A stretch of DNA of 64,000 bases from Chryseobacterium sp. SORGH_AS_0447 (GTDB taxonomy: Bacteria > Bacteroidota > Bacteroidia > Flavobacteriales > Weeksellaceae), in NCBI RefSeq assembly GCF_030818695.1, contig NZ_JAUTAR010000001.1, positions 558,001 through 622,000 on the forward strand, read 5' to 3'. Of this stretch, positions 8,788 to 17,376 are shown one piece after another. The notes beneath the pieces are model-generated. The model searched no databases. It saw only the letters and a program-made list of their open reading frames with translations, and was not told where the DNA came from. Numbering within the stretch: the stretch's first letter is position 1; every line of letters begins with the position of its first letter. Position numbers and translations under genes: made by a program.

Positions 8788-11700
8788 ATGTCTACAAACA
8801 ACAATGCGTCACAGACGCTTTTTAGATTCGTAAGCCTAAGAAATCCACAACTTACAGAAACCAAGAGAAGAAATCTTGGATTTATCCATAGGCCAAAAGG
8901 AGTAGCCGGGCTTTTTGATAATGCTGTATCAGGAAAAGCAACTTCTACAGCTAAACTCAATGCCATGAATGCTGCTATAAAATCCAGCACATTTGAAAGT
9001 ACAGCTTTTAAATCTGAAAAAGAACTTGAAACAGGAGTATTCGGTCAGTTACTTATTATTGGTAGAAAAATCTCAAGAAAAGAGAAAGTCAGTGATCAGG
9101 ACTGGGCTTATACCAAAACCTATTATGTGGGAATCATTGATTCCAACAAAGAGCTTACCGCGGAAGGACTAAAAATATTTGACCTTCTTTGGAACAACTT
9201 GATTTTTCAGGTTGTTTCCCAGAAAGATTTCTATGTGAAAGAAGCGATTACTCATATTCTAAAAGCCATCCATCTAGGATTTGCCCAAAATATGACCATT
9301 GATGCAGATGTCCTGAAAGTTAACGGGGCAAAACCATTGGAAAACGCACTCAATGGTAAAGTCGTATTACCAAGAGACCTGTTCGTTGGAGATGAGGAGA
9401 CTTCCGGTGCGGCATCTGTTGCCTCAAGAACTGCTGTTACAGCTACGGCTGATAAAATAACCAGTCAGCGATTGACCAATGAAGCAGAATCTGGTTTAGT
9501 GGCTCAAAAAGCACTTTACCGAAAAAAAGGATTACAAAAACTGAATGCTGAATTGGAAAAACTTCAGAAATCATATCATAAATCCCGCTATCAAGCAGAG
9601 CAGGATGCTTATGCGTCATATCAAAGAAAATATCAGTCACAATTAGAAGAATATAGCAAATTATCTGAAGAAATTGAGCGTCTTGAAGAATTAAAAGCTT
9701 CCGAAGAAGAATTAAAAAGACTGTATGAACGCTTGAAAGAATTAGAAGTACCTGTCTTTGAGTTTTCTTATAAAAATGAAATTGATATTTCTGAGCTTCA
9801 ATATAAGCTATCTCCAGAATCCTTTGATTTATTTATTGAAATATTTTCAGAAGTAGACACAAAAGATATCGAAGGAAAAGCAGAAGTAATTTCTGATAGA
9901 CAGATGCGTGTTGGGAAAATAGCTTTACAAATCGACAGCACTTTGCAAAACTTTAATGAAGCTATGTCAGAGGTACAGCAGGAAATTTCGGTTTCTACGC
10001 AGACTGCCCTGGAAAATACGACTTTGCCGCAACAGCAGTATGTGAATTTTGGAGGAGCTTCTATTCCGGTAGTTGAAAATACTTCCAGAACACCATTGGC
10101 ATATTCTCTTATTGCAAATAACTACGGATCGCTGTTTTTATCTAACAGAGGATTTTTAAATTTCTCATTTGAAGTAGAGGATATTTCCTGGGATGTTGCC
10201 AGTGCTAAAATTATTGCAGATACCAATGCAGGGCATTTTGAAGAAAATTACAACAATATTTCAGTCGTAGACAATAAAATTACCTTACCAGCCAGTTTAG
10301 TTAATAAATTCAGTGAGATATATAATTTTAGGATCGAAGTTACCTTTAAGAGCGGCAGAGAAGCTTACGCAGAGGTGCAAAAAATTTCCAATGGGCAGGT
10401 TTACACCGGACTACTGACTTTAAAACCTGTAAAGGATAACCCAAGAGAAGAAGAATCTGCGGAGCCTTCAAAAAGAAAAAATTTCGGAATTAAAAGATTA
10501 GGTATTGCCGATTATCTGAAAGTTGTACAAAGTGTTCATGCCTATGTTCCGGGAGAAGTATCGAATATTGAAAATGTAATGGCTAGCGAATTGAGGCACA
10601 AATCTTCTGTTGCCAGAGAATATTCGGAAATCACAGATACAACATCCAAATCAGTAGAAACGGAAAAGGTTTCTGACACTTCCAAAACTTCCAGAACCGA
10701 TGTCCAGACTGAAGTTGCCAAAGAATTGGATAAACAGCAAAGCATTACAGCCTATGCGCATTTTAGTTATAGTGGCGGCTATAAGCTGGATATCGGAGCC
10801 GATTATGCCAATAATACAGCGCAGCATGACAGTACAAGACAGGCAGTGGCTAAATCCCAGGAGATCACGGAAAGAGCGATGGAAAGGGTTCTGACCAAAA
10901 TTAATGAAGAAAGGGTACAGAAAATTATTAAAGAATATACGGAGACCAATGTACATGAATTTGATAATCGGGGAAATGCAGTTACAACCAACGAGGTACC
11001 GCAGCATATTACAGGGGTATATCGTTGGATCGATAAAAAGATGAAAAACCAGATTTACAATTATGGAAAACGTACCATGTTTGAATTTATGGTTCCTGAA
11101 CCGGCAAAACTTCACCGGTTAGCTTTATCCGTCTCAAAAGGCCAGGTGCTTACCGCTCCTGTTGATCCGAGAAAGGCACCGGAGCCCTGGAATATGGCTT
11201 CTCCTAAAGGAGCAACTAAAGAATTGCTTCAGCATTGGGCAGATATCTATGGGATAGCTTTAACGGAGCTTCCAAAAGAGAACGTAGAAGTATATCAGGA
11301 AATTGTCGGCCGCCCTAATTCCACCGGATCATTCGGTGCGGTAGGAACGCCTATCAATATTACACAAAACTACGCTGCCAAAGATATGAAGATTCAATAT
11401 TACATGGATCGGAATTCTTTATGGCATAACAGTAATTTCTATTGCAGCAACGGTAAAGGAGGCGAAAGGGATCTGAGTTTCAATGGTAAGATCAATCAGG
11501 GAACTGTTTGGGAAAGCGGTTTAAATCTTTCCGGAACTTTCAACTTCCTTTACCGAGGCAGAAATATTGAAGATGTAACGCTTAATGTAACACTGTACTG
11601 TAAACTTTCCGAAACCTTTATGCTTCAATGGCAGACAGAAAATTTCAATGCCATTATCAAAGCTTATGAAGATGCGTTCACGAAGTTTCAGGAAGAACAG

Positions 11701-12435
11701 GCAAGACTGGATGCGGAGCAGAAGGAAAAAGAAGCAGCAGCCAAAGAAAAACAGGGCACTTTCTACCGGTACATGGAGCATGATGTCCTTAAGCACAATT
11801 GTATTGCTTATCTGCTGCAGGATTATCTGAATGTATTGGGGCAGAACTTTACCGATGGCGATAAAATGGAAAACTTCCAGGTCTATCTGAACGAGAACCT
11901 GGATAAATACACTGCCTTAGCGAAGTTTATGGAACAGGCGTTTGAATGGGAGATCATGGATTACACCTTCTATCCTTATTATTGGGCAAACCGTAAAATG
12001 TGGCAGGAAATGTACGTTTCTGAAAGTGTAGATCCTCTATTCAGAAGTTTCCTGCAGGCAGGGATGGCAAGAGTAATCGTAACTGTAAAACCAGGATTTG
12101 AAGATGCTGTTCAGTTCTTCCTGACAACCGGAAAAATCTGGAACGGTGGTGAAGTTCCTGTCATTGGTGATCCGATGTACATGAGTATTGTCGATGAAAT
12201 GAGACAGCCGACAGGCAAACCGCAAGGCAAATACTGGATTACGAGAGTGCCTACTACGCTTACCATTCTTCAGGATAAATCTACGGGATTACCGGTGGAT
12301 AAGCCATTGCCGATCTTCCCGGAAACCGATGTCGATAACTGTGAAAACCCTACTGAGCTTGAATTTGAAACAAGTTTTGATCATCGAAATGTATACTTAA
12401 GCCGTTCTGAGAAAACGGAAAGTACTCTAGACTAA
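8788..12435 (+). CDS. Large uncharacterised protein, possible carrier of a toxin locus
   Basis: The product has 1215 residues with no signal peptide and no membrane segment. I do not recognise a named domain. Visible parts are: an N-terminal block (1-200, beginning MSTNNNASQTLFRFVSLRNP); a charged coiled coil (about 242-325, ELEKLQKSYHK and EEIERLEELKASEEEL); a beta-rich middle (about 420-560); a stalk-like block starting YVPGEVSNIENVMASE (about 585) with repeated Ser/Thr/Glu/Val; then GVYRWIDKKMKNQIYNYGK leading to MFEFMVPEPAK (about 742-775); a second Glu/Lys/Ala coiled coil (about 958-990); and a C-terminal block rich in aromatics. I have an uncertain memory of YVPGEV...ENV and MFEFMVPEPA-like signatures in other long, unnamed bacterial proteins. 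The genes behind it suggest a toxin carrier or structural protein; this is inference. Confidence 0.85.
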   Translation: MSTNNNASQTLFRFVSLRNPQLTETKRRNLGFIHRPKGVAGLFDNAVSGKATSTAKLNAMNAAIKSSTFESTAFKSEKELETGVFGQLLIIGRKISRKEKVSDQDWAYTKTYYVGIIDSNKELTAEGLKIFDLLWNNLIFQVVSQKDFYVKEAITHILKAIHLGFAQNMTIDADVLKVNGAKPLENALNGKVVLPRDLFVGDEETSGAASVASRTAVTATADKITSQRLTNEAESGLVAQKALYRKKGLQKLNAELEKLQKSYHKSRYQAEQDAYASYQRKYQSQLEEYSKLSEEIERLEELKASEEELKRLYERLKELEVPVFEFSYKNEIDISELQYKLSPESFDLFIEIFSEVDTKDIEGKAEVISDRQMRVGKIALQIDSTLQNFNEAMSEVQQEISVSTQTALENTTLPQQQYVNFGGASIPVVENTSRTPLAYSLIANNYGSLFLSNRGFLNFSFEVEDISWDVASAKIIADTNAGHFEENYNNISVVDNKITLPASLVNKFSEIYNFRIEVTFKSGREAYAEVQKISNGQVYTGLLTLKPVKDNPREEESAEPSKRKNFGIKRLGIADYLKVVQSVHAYVPGEVSNIENVMASELRHKSSVAREYSEITDTTSKSVETEKVSDTSKTSRTDVQTEVAKELDKQQSITAYAHFSYSGGYKLDIGADYANNTAQHDSTRQAVAKSQEITERAMERVLTKINEERVQKIIKEYTETNVHEFDNRGNAVTTNEVPQHITGVYRWIDKKMKNQIYNYGKRTMFEFMVPEPAKLHRLALSVSKGQVLTAPVDPRKAPEPWNMASPKGATKELLQHWADIYGIALTELPKENVEVYQEIVGRPNSTGSFGAVGTPINITQNYAAKDMKIQYYMDRNSLWHNSNFYCSNGKGGERDLSFNGKINQGTVWESGLNLSGTFNFLYRGRNIEDVTLNVTLYCKLSETFMLQWQTENFNAIIKAYEDAFTKFQEEQARLDAEQKEKEAAAKEKQGTFYRYMEHDVLKHNCIAYLLQDYLNVLGQNFTDGDKMENFQVYLNENLDKYTALAKFMEQAFEWEIMDYTFYPYYWANRKMWQEMYVSESVDPLFRSFLQAGMARVIVTVKPGFEDAVQFFLTTGKIWNGGEVPVIGDPMYMSIVDEMRQPTGKPQGKYWITRVPTTLTILQDKSTGLPVDKPLPIFPETDVDNCENPTELEFETSFDHRNVYLSRSEKTESTLD

Positions 12436-12446
12436 AATTAATTAAA

Positions 12447-12480
12447 GTAATGGCGGTTTATAGCCGCCATTACTATTTTT
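12447..12480 (+). terminator. Terminator after the 1215-residue gene
   Basis: A perfect 10-bp stem (GTAATGGCGG/CCGCCATTAC) with a 7-base loop is followed by a T-rich tail. It ends 22 bases before the next start codon. The downstream effector gene therefore depends on read-through or on a promoter overlapping the hairpin. Confidence 0.88.
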
Positions 12481-12502
12481 TAACAATTTAAAAACAAACA
12501 AA

Positions 12503-13642
12503 ATGAGTACAGTAAAAGCAATAGGATTGCCCAATAAAATAAAGGCGTTGGGATTAGGAGATAGCAAATTGAATAAAATAGAGGAGGGTTTTGGTAATTT
12601 ACCAACAATTACTTTCAAAGAAGAACCCGATATTGAGGTCGGTAAAAAAAGTTTAATACAATTTTTAATCAGTGGAAATTCAAGATGGGGTAAAAATGAT
12701 ATATCAATTGATATAATAAATGACAACAAAGAATTAACATTTACAACATTAAAATGGACAAGTGTGGATTACGGGTTCACGATGAGAACCAATATTACAA
12801 GCAAAAAGTCAGGTAAATTTACGATTAATTTTAAAGTTAATAATAAATATACCAATAGTTTAACTTTGGAAGCTAAATACAAAGTATTGGAAAATCCAAA
12901 ATTAGTAAATGATACTAAGATCAATTACAGTGAAGAGCAAAAAGCTCAAATGATATCAACTGTTTATGGAGAATCTTCACGTGATGAAAATTTATGTGTT
13001 AACATTCCTTGGATATATTACAATTTAACTAAAAAATATGGATTTGAAAAAGGATTAAGAAGGTCATCCTATTATAAAGATCGAAATGATAATAAATGGA
13101 TTTCTGAAGCATATCGAGTTTGCATGTATTATTTAGGTCAAGGAGCTCAATATGCGGATAGTAAAATGGTAAACGGGACAAAAATAAAAGATTATTGTAA
13201 AGAAACAAATAAAAGTTTTCGAGATGTATACAAATATTATATTGATATTATTCGCAATTATTTTAACCATAACATTTTTAACGCTCAAGTTATTAAGAAC
13301 CCTTTCTATAATTGGGAAGGACAAGGTTATTGGAGAGATATGAACATAAGAATGAATAATAGCGATAAAGATAAGTGGGCAAAAGCATCTCAATATTTTC
13401 ATCTTCAGAAAAAGGGATATGTAAATCAAAGATTCGTAAAGGAAATTATTGCCTACGATCCTGTAAGAGGCGTAGATTCAACAACCTATTTATGTGATGA
13501 TTTGAGTATTACAAAATATTTTAAGGATAACCCAACGCGAATGCCTAAATTTGAAGATGGAAAATGTGTTTCTGCAGGCAATAAGTTGCTTTGTAGTAAA
13601 GATGAAAAAAACGCAATACCCGGAGTACACTTTGAAAAATAA
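12503..13642 (+). CDS. Putative peptidoglycan-hydrolase effector with Ig-like domain
   Basis: The product has 379 residues with no signal peptide. A short N-terminal tag (MSTVKAIGLPNKIKALGLG) is followed by an all-beta, Ig-like domain (about 34-128). A catalytic-looking domain starts at 145: MISTVYGESSRDEN, with Glu-157 where SleB/CwlJ-type hydrolases have their VYGEA glutamate. Trp/Tyr-rich segments follow (YNWEGQGYWRDMN). The resemblance to a cell-wall hydrolase is by motif only. The gene is far more AT-rich than the 1215-residue gene before it. The lipoprotein gene 6 bases downstream looks like its periplasmic immunity partner, which fits an effector acting on peptidoglycan and exported by a signal-independent route. 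The target and route are inferred. Confidence 0.6.
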   Translation: MSTVKAIGLPNKIKALGLGDSKLNKIEEGFGNLPTITFKEEPDIEVGKKSLIQFLISGNSRWGKNDISIDIINDNKELTFTTLKWTSVDYGFTMRTNITSKKSGKFTINFKVNNKYTNSLTLEAKYKVLENPKLVNDTKINYSEEQKAQMISTVYGESSRDENLCVNIPWIYYNLTKKYGFEKGLRRSSYYKDRNDNKWISEAYRVCMYYLGQGAQYADSKMVNGTKIKDYCKETNKSFRDVYKYYIDIIRNYFNHNIFNAQVIKNPFYNWEGQGYWRDMNIRMNNSDKDKWAKASQYFHLQKKGYVNQRFVKEIIAYDPVRGVDSTTYLCDDLSITKYFKDNPTRMPKFEDGKCVSAGNKLLCSKDEKNAIPGVHFEK

Positions 13643-13648
13643 TTAAAA

Positions 13649-14263
13649 ATGAAAAAATTAATCTTTTACTTACTAATCGTTGGCTTGATGTTATCATGCA
13701 ATAAAAAGAATGAATTGAAAGAAAATAGTAATGATACAAAAATTGTAAATCAAGCCAATGAGCATATAACCGAGAGGGACTCTATAAATGGCAATGAATA
13801 TGTTTACTATTTTAAAAAAGAAAAAAATAATTCTTCTAAGGTTGAATATAAAAGATTAGATTCTTTAATAATTTTAAATAGAGGTGAAAAATATGTATTA
13901 AACCTTATTGATAAAAATATTTCTACTGGTGTTATAGAAGGTGGAGTTTATTCTAATCTTGATTATAATTTTGATGGTGTAAATGATATCATGCTTTATC
14001 CTCATATAACAAACCCTTCGGTATATAATAAGAATTATGTTGCTGATTTTTTTATTTTTAATAAAGAAACTCAAAAGTATGAAAATAAAGCTGAGTTAGA
14101 TACCATCCCCAATTTGGATGTCTGTAAAAAAAACAAATACTTAATTTCAAATGATGGAGTTTTTTTAAGAAAATATATTTGGAAAGAAAACTCTCTCAAA
14201 TTAATAGAAACAATTAAGCAAACAGAATTGGAAACTGGAAATCATAAATTTCATTGTGAGTAA
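13649..14263 (+). CDS. XAC2610-like lipoprotein, probable immunity protein
   Basis: This 204-residue lipoprotein has a signal FYLLIVGLMLSC and its lipid Cys at residue 17. The C-terminal half carries DYNFDGVNDIMLYPH, a Ca-binding-like D-x-N-x-D-G loop, then DFFIFNKETQKYENKAEL. This arrangement is seen in XAC2610-related proteins. XAC2610 of Xanthomonas is the periplasmic inhibitor that protects against a type IV-secreted lysozyme-like toxin. The start codon lies 6 bases after the stop of the putative hydrolase, so the pair is probably co-expressed. I infer that it protects the cell from that effector. A terminator follows. Confidence 0.6.
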   Translation: MKKLIFYLLIVGLMLSCNKKNELKENSNDTKIVNQANEHITERDSINGNEYVYYFKKEKNNSSKVEYKRLDSLIILNRGEKYVLNLIDKNISTGVIEGGVYSNLDYNFDGVNDIMLYPHITNPSVYNKNYVADFFIFNKETQKYENKAELDTIPNLDVCKKNKYLISNDGVFLRKYIWKENSLKLIETIKQTELETGNHKFHCE

Positions 14264-14310
14264 CATTTTCATAATCTTTTAAGTGAAAAATTTACATTAA
14301 TTGGAACCAA

Positions 14311-14337
14311 CCGCAACCTTAAAAGTTGCGGTTTTTT
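14311..14337 (+). terminator. Terminator closing the effector/immunity pair
   Basis: Stem CCGCAACTT-like pairing (CCGCAACCTT with AAGTTGCGG, one bulge) followed by six T, 47 bases after the immunity stop. Confidence 0.85.
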
Positions 14338-14386
14338 CAAGGGGGTGGGCGTTTTATAGAGGGTTATTATAATCATTAATAGCAGA

Positions 14387-15633
14387 TATAATCTTCCCGA
14401 AAAACTGGAGCATTTAAAAATATAGTTTTTAAATTTGGGAGACAATAAAAAAACAGTAAATTTTCAGAAGTTCAGATCATCAAGATTTTATCTGAGCAAA
14501 ATCAAGGAAAGACGGTAAATGAGATTTGCCGGGAACACGGCATCAGCCAGCCGACCTTTTATAAATGGAAGAGTAAATATGGCGGTTTGGATGTTCATCA
14601 ACTTACTAAAATGAAGGAACTTTCGCAGTACAAAAAAATCGTGGCTGAACTTACGTTGGAAAATGTGGTGATGAAAGATGTGATCGCAAAAAAGCTTTAA
14701 CACCTTCCGAGAAGCGGGAACTGGTTGTTTATTGCGGATCACAGCACGGAATAAGCATACGGAATGCGTGTAAACTTTTTATCATAAACAGTTCGTTATT
14801 TTACTACAAAAAGAAGAAAAACAATGAAGATGACAAGATCCGGGAGGAGCTGGTTTTGCTTGCAGAACAGCATCAGACCTGGGGATTCTGGACGATGCAC
14901 CACCGTTTGAAAACCTGGGTTTCAGGTGGAACCACAAGCGGGTTTACAGGATTTATAAATCAATGAAGCTGAATCTGAGAAGTAAACGAAAGAAACGCCT
15001 TCCGGCAAGAGCGAAAGAGCCTTTGTTTCGTCCTGTTTATCCCAATGTAATATGGAGTATGGATTTTATGCACGATACTCTGGAGAATGGCAAAAGCGTG
15101 AGAAGCCTTAATATCATTGCTGATTTTAATAGAGAGATTTTGAATATTACCATCGACACCAGTTTACCATCGGCAAGAGTGGTTTGCGAACTGGAACAAC
15201 TGATCGACTGGCGTGGAAAACCGGAAAAGATAAGAGTGGACAACGGTCCTGAGTTTATTGGTGAAAAACTAAAAGGCTGGTGCGACAAAAATGATATTGC
15301 GCTTCATTATATCCAACCTGGAAAACCAACGCAAAACTCTCTGGTAGAAAGATTCAACAGGACTTTTCGGACAGAATTTTTAGATGTTTATTTATTTGAG
15401 AACATCAGGCAGATGAGAAATTATTCAGAAATCTGGATGTGGATGTATAACAATGAGCGCCCGCACAGTGCGCTGCAATACCTACACCTCGGGACTTTTT
15501 GTTGAAATATGGAAAAATCAAAATACGAAGCGCAGAAGATTTTCCCACATTCCAACAAAGTTTTAACAGCAATAACAAGAAATTATTAACCAAAACTCTA
15601 CTTTTGAGTGTGCCTAAAGCTGGGAAGATTACA
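14387..15633 (+). mobile_element. Decayed IS3-family (IS407-like) insertion sequence
   Basis: The element spans 1247 bases. It is bounded by 12-base inverted ends, TATAATCTTCCC at 14387 and the complement of TGTAATCTTCCC at 15622-15633, with one mismatch. It has the usual IS3 layout: orfA, then orfB in the -1 frame, joined by a slippery A_AAA_AAG (14688-14694). The size is normal for the IS407 group. No 4-base target duplication is visible (CAGA against AAAT), and both genes carry indels. It is therefore an old, inactive copy. It separates the effector/immunity pair from the cassette remnants downstream. Confidence 0.8.
14464..14700 (+). pseudogene. IS407-type transposase orfA, start lost
   Basis: The frame encodes SEVQIIKILSEQNQGKTVNE then ICREHGISQPTFYKWKSKYG, the helix-turn-helix of IS3-family OrfA, and ends VIAKKL-stop. 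There is no in-frame start codon. A TAA lies in frame shortly upstream, where the expected ATG-Lys-Lys start should be. The slippery heptamer A_AAA_AAG at 14688 overlaps its end. Confidence 0.8.
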
Positions 15634-15663
15634 AAATCACATCTATTAGTTTTTCAGGAGTAA
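14697..15663 (+). pseudogene. IS407-type transposase orfB (DDE integrase), two frameshifts
   Basis: The reading starts LTPSEKRELVVYCGSQHG in the -1 frame of orfA. A base is missing near 14910-14914, where HHRLKTW should read HHRLKNLGFRWNHK. The central frame (14963-15505) carries the DDE residues: D in SMDFMHD, D in RVDNGPEF and E in NSLVERFN. A second base is missing near 15487, where YLHLGTF should read LHPRDFLLKYGK. The last frame then runs through SVPKAG to 15663, past the IS end. No functional transposase can be made from this copy. Confidence 0.85.
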
Positions 15664-15768
15664 GTGGAAATCATGAATATGAAATAAAAAAAATTTGCAG
15701 ATAAACATAAAAATGAATTTGATGAAATAATTTTTGCAGATGCAACAAATATTAGGATTTTTAAGTAA
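15633..15768 (+). pseudogene. C-terminal fragment of a toxin-like protein
   Basis: Directly after the IS end a frame reads KITSISFSGVSGNHEYEIKK. After a one-base shift near 15690 it continues FADKHKNEFDEIIFADATN to a stop at 15768. It has no start and no named domain. It looks like the very end of a larger protein whose front part is gone. A hairpin terminator follows. Linking it to toxins rests on the neighbouring cassettes. Confidence 0.45.
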
Positions 15769-15797
15769 GAAGAAACTCTAAAAAGATAATAAGTAGA

Positions 15798-15820
15798 GGC
15801 TGCCTAAAGGGCAGTCTTTT
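15798..15820 (+). terminator. Terminator after the first toxin-tip fragment
   Basis: Stem GGCTGCC with GGCAGTC (one G-T pair), loop of about four bases, then TTTT. Confidence 0.6.
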
Positions 15821-15843
15821 CAGTTTATTATAGTAGATCTTAA

Positions 15844-15981
15844 GAATTATCTTTATATAAAAATGGATGGGCAAAAGGGAAAGGATTTGATAAAGTAAAG
15901 TTAGTAACTCCTTTACAAGAAATTAGAAATTACAACAATATCCGAGACTTGCAAAATTTAGTAGTACTATATCATAAATAA
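15844..15981 (+). pseudogene. C-terminal toxin-tip fragment, cassette 1
   Basis: An uninterrupted frame without a start encodes 45 residues, including NGWAKGKGFDKVKLVTPLQ and then NIRDLQNLVVLYHK before the stop. It is followed after only 5 bases by the start of the broken immunity gene, the spacing expected of a toxin tip and its immunity gene. The toxin family cannot be identified from so little. Confidence 0.5.
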
Positions 15982-15986
15982 AAAAT

Positions 15987-16532
15987 ATGGCACAAGAAGA
16001 AATGGATTATCTGGTGGTCTCAAGATTAGATTATAGAAAAATGGTTTTAGTGAATCTACTTATAATCCTGTAGGCAGTACGATACGTATTCACGATTATA
16101 AGGAAAATCCTGGTGGAATGATTACGGATTTGATAAAGAAGTTTTTGAAAATTTATTAGGCCAGATTTTGGCAAAAAAGATTTTTATTATGAATCTAAAG
16201 CATGGGGATTTATACTAGAAACTTTGGAAAACAAGATCAGAGAGGTATTGAAAACTATGAAAAAAGTACCACAGGTATATATTGAAAATCTGACAGAATA
16301 CCTTAAGAATTATAAACTTGAAAATGATGATTTCTATTCTGGAAATATGGTTTTTCATGAGGAGATAGAAGCGTTTTTAGGAGAGCTTTATCATTACAAC
16401 AATTTTAGGCATAACGAGAAAGGATTATATAATTTTAATCTGTTTTATAGCATTTTAAAAAACAATTATGAAGGTGGGTATCCTTTATATATCTCAGTAG
16501 CCACTGTAGCAGACCAGAAAAATTATCCTTAA
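15987..16532 (+). pseudogene. Immunity-like gene, copy 1, multiple frameshifts
   Basis: Pieces in different frames join into a protein of about 180 residues: MAQEEMDYL, then NPVGSTIRIHDYKENPGG, then GFDKEVFENLL, then GKKDFYYESKAWGFILETLE and an intact C-terminal part starting at about 16165. The C-terminal half (KVPQVYIENLTEYLK, then EIEAFLGELYHYN, ending GGYPLYIS) aligns with the intact gene at 16814, which has KVPNEYHNNLDEYRK, EIHEVLGEYYVF and DGKPLYIS. A free ATG at 16224 gives a 102-residue frame, but this is the tail of the older gene. About four indels are needed to restore it. Confidence 0.65.
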
Positions 16533-16535
16533 ATC

Positions 16536-16560
16536 AACCGCTTTCAAGGCGGTTTTTTTA
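16536..16560 (+). terminator. Terminator after cassette 1
   Basis: Stem AACCGC/GCGGTT with a short loop and seven T, right behind the stop at 16532. Confidence 0.85.
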
Positions 16561-16614
16561 TAAATGTGATGATAAATTAGGTGGATCTATAGGCTTGAAA
16601 AATAAAAATGATAG

Positions 16615-16809
16615 TTAATATTATTACAAAATAAAAAGCTAGGAATTATAAATTTAAATCCCGTTTTAGTCCATTTGCTTATAAGTGCGGCTAAAAGCAA
16701 GGGGTATGGAAAACCGAAATTATACGATCCAACTAACCAATCGCAAAAAATACAAAATTTAGGAGATATAGAATTAATAACAGATATTAGATTCATTTTT
16801 AAAAAATAG
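16615..16809 (+). pseudogene. C-terminal toxin-tip fragment, cassette 2
   Basis: A frame with no start codon reads KKLGIINLNPVLVHLLISAA, then KSKGYGKPKLYDPTNQSQK and ends DIRFIFKK at a TAG. The stop is 4 bases before the start of the intact immunity gene. The upstream part of the toxin gene is missing; the stretch before it (16561-16614) has only short broken frames. Confidence 0.5.
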
Positions 16810-16813
16810 AAAT

Positions 16814-17344
16814 ATGAGTGATTTAGAAAAATTGTTTGGTATTATAGTTTCACCGATTAACTATAAAGTAAGTGGCATGGAAAGCACTAGAAGTAATCGT
16901 AAAATTCTTGCTTTAAATAGTTCAGTAAAAGAAGCTGCATATCTCGAAACTGAAATCTTCAAGTCGTATTTTAAAGATTTAGGTAAAGAGGAGTATTTCT
17001 TAGAAGTAGGATCTTATAGTAATCTTATGGAGGAGTATGAAAAAACATTAAAAGAACTTTTGAAAAAAGAACATAAAGTACCTAACGAATATCACAATAA
17101 TCTTGATGAGTATAGAAAGGTAGTGTATAAAAAATTATTCACCAATGAAGAATTTGTATATAATTATCACCGTTATGATGAAATTCATGAAGTGTTAGGT
17201 GAATATTATGTTTTTCGTATGAGATTTCACAGAATTACTTATAATTTTTATAAAATTTATTATCTAAAAATGAAATCTTTTTATGATGATGGTAAACCTT
17301 TGTATATTAGTAAAGAATTGAATTATAAAGAATTAGGATTTTAG
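16814..17344 (+). CDS. Immunity-like protein, intact copy
   Basis: The product has 176 residues, is soluble and helical, and is rich in Tyr, Glu and Lys, with no signal peptide. A cytoplasmic partner would thus be expected. I do not recognise the family. It is a diverged duplicate of the broken gene at 15987-16532; both end in the same xGxPLYIS motif. The placement right behind a toxin-tip fragment and before a terminator supports an immunity role. The composition is very AT-rich. With its toxin gone, it may protect only against sibling cells. Confidence 0.6.
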   Translation: MSDLEKLFGIIVSPINYKVSGMESTRSNRKILALNSSVKEAAYLETEIFKSYFKDLGKEEYFLEVGSYSNLMEEYEKTLKELLKKEHKVPNEYHNNLDEYRKVVYKKLFTNEEFVYNYHRYDEIHEVLGEYYVFRMRFHRITYNFYKIYYLKMKSFYDDGKPLYISKELNYKELGF

Positions 17345-17352
17345 AAATTAAG

Positions 17353-17376
17353 CCGTCTCATTGATGAGACGGTTTT
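17353..17376 (+). terminator. Terminator after cassette 2
   Basis: Perfect 8-bp stem CCGTCTCA/TGAGACGG, loop TTGA, then TTTT. Confidence 0.88.

Noticed and set aside
10651-11115. Antisense 154-residue frame in the large gene
   Set aside because: Shadow of the coding frame of the 1215-residue protein; no start context or homology pattern.
16224-16532. 102-residue gene starting at ATG 16224
   Set aside because: The same frame continues upstream with sequence that aligns to the intact paralogue at 16814, so it is the tail of a broken longer gene.
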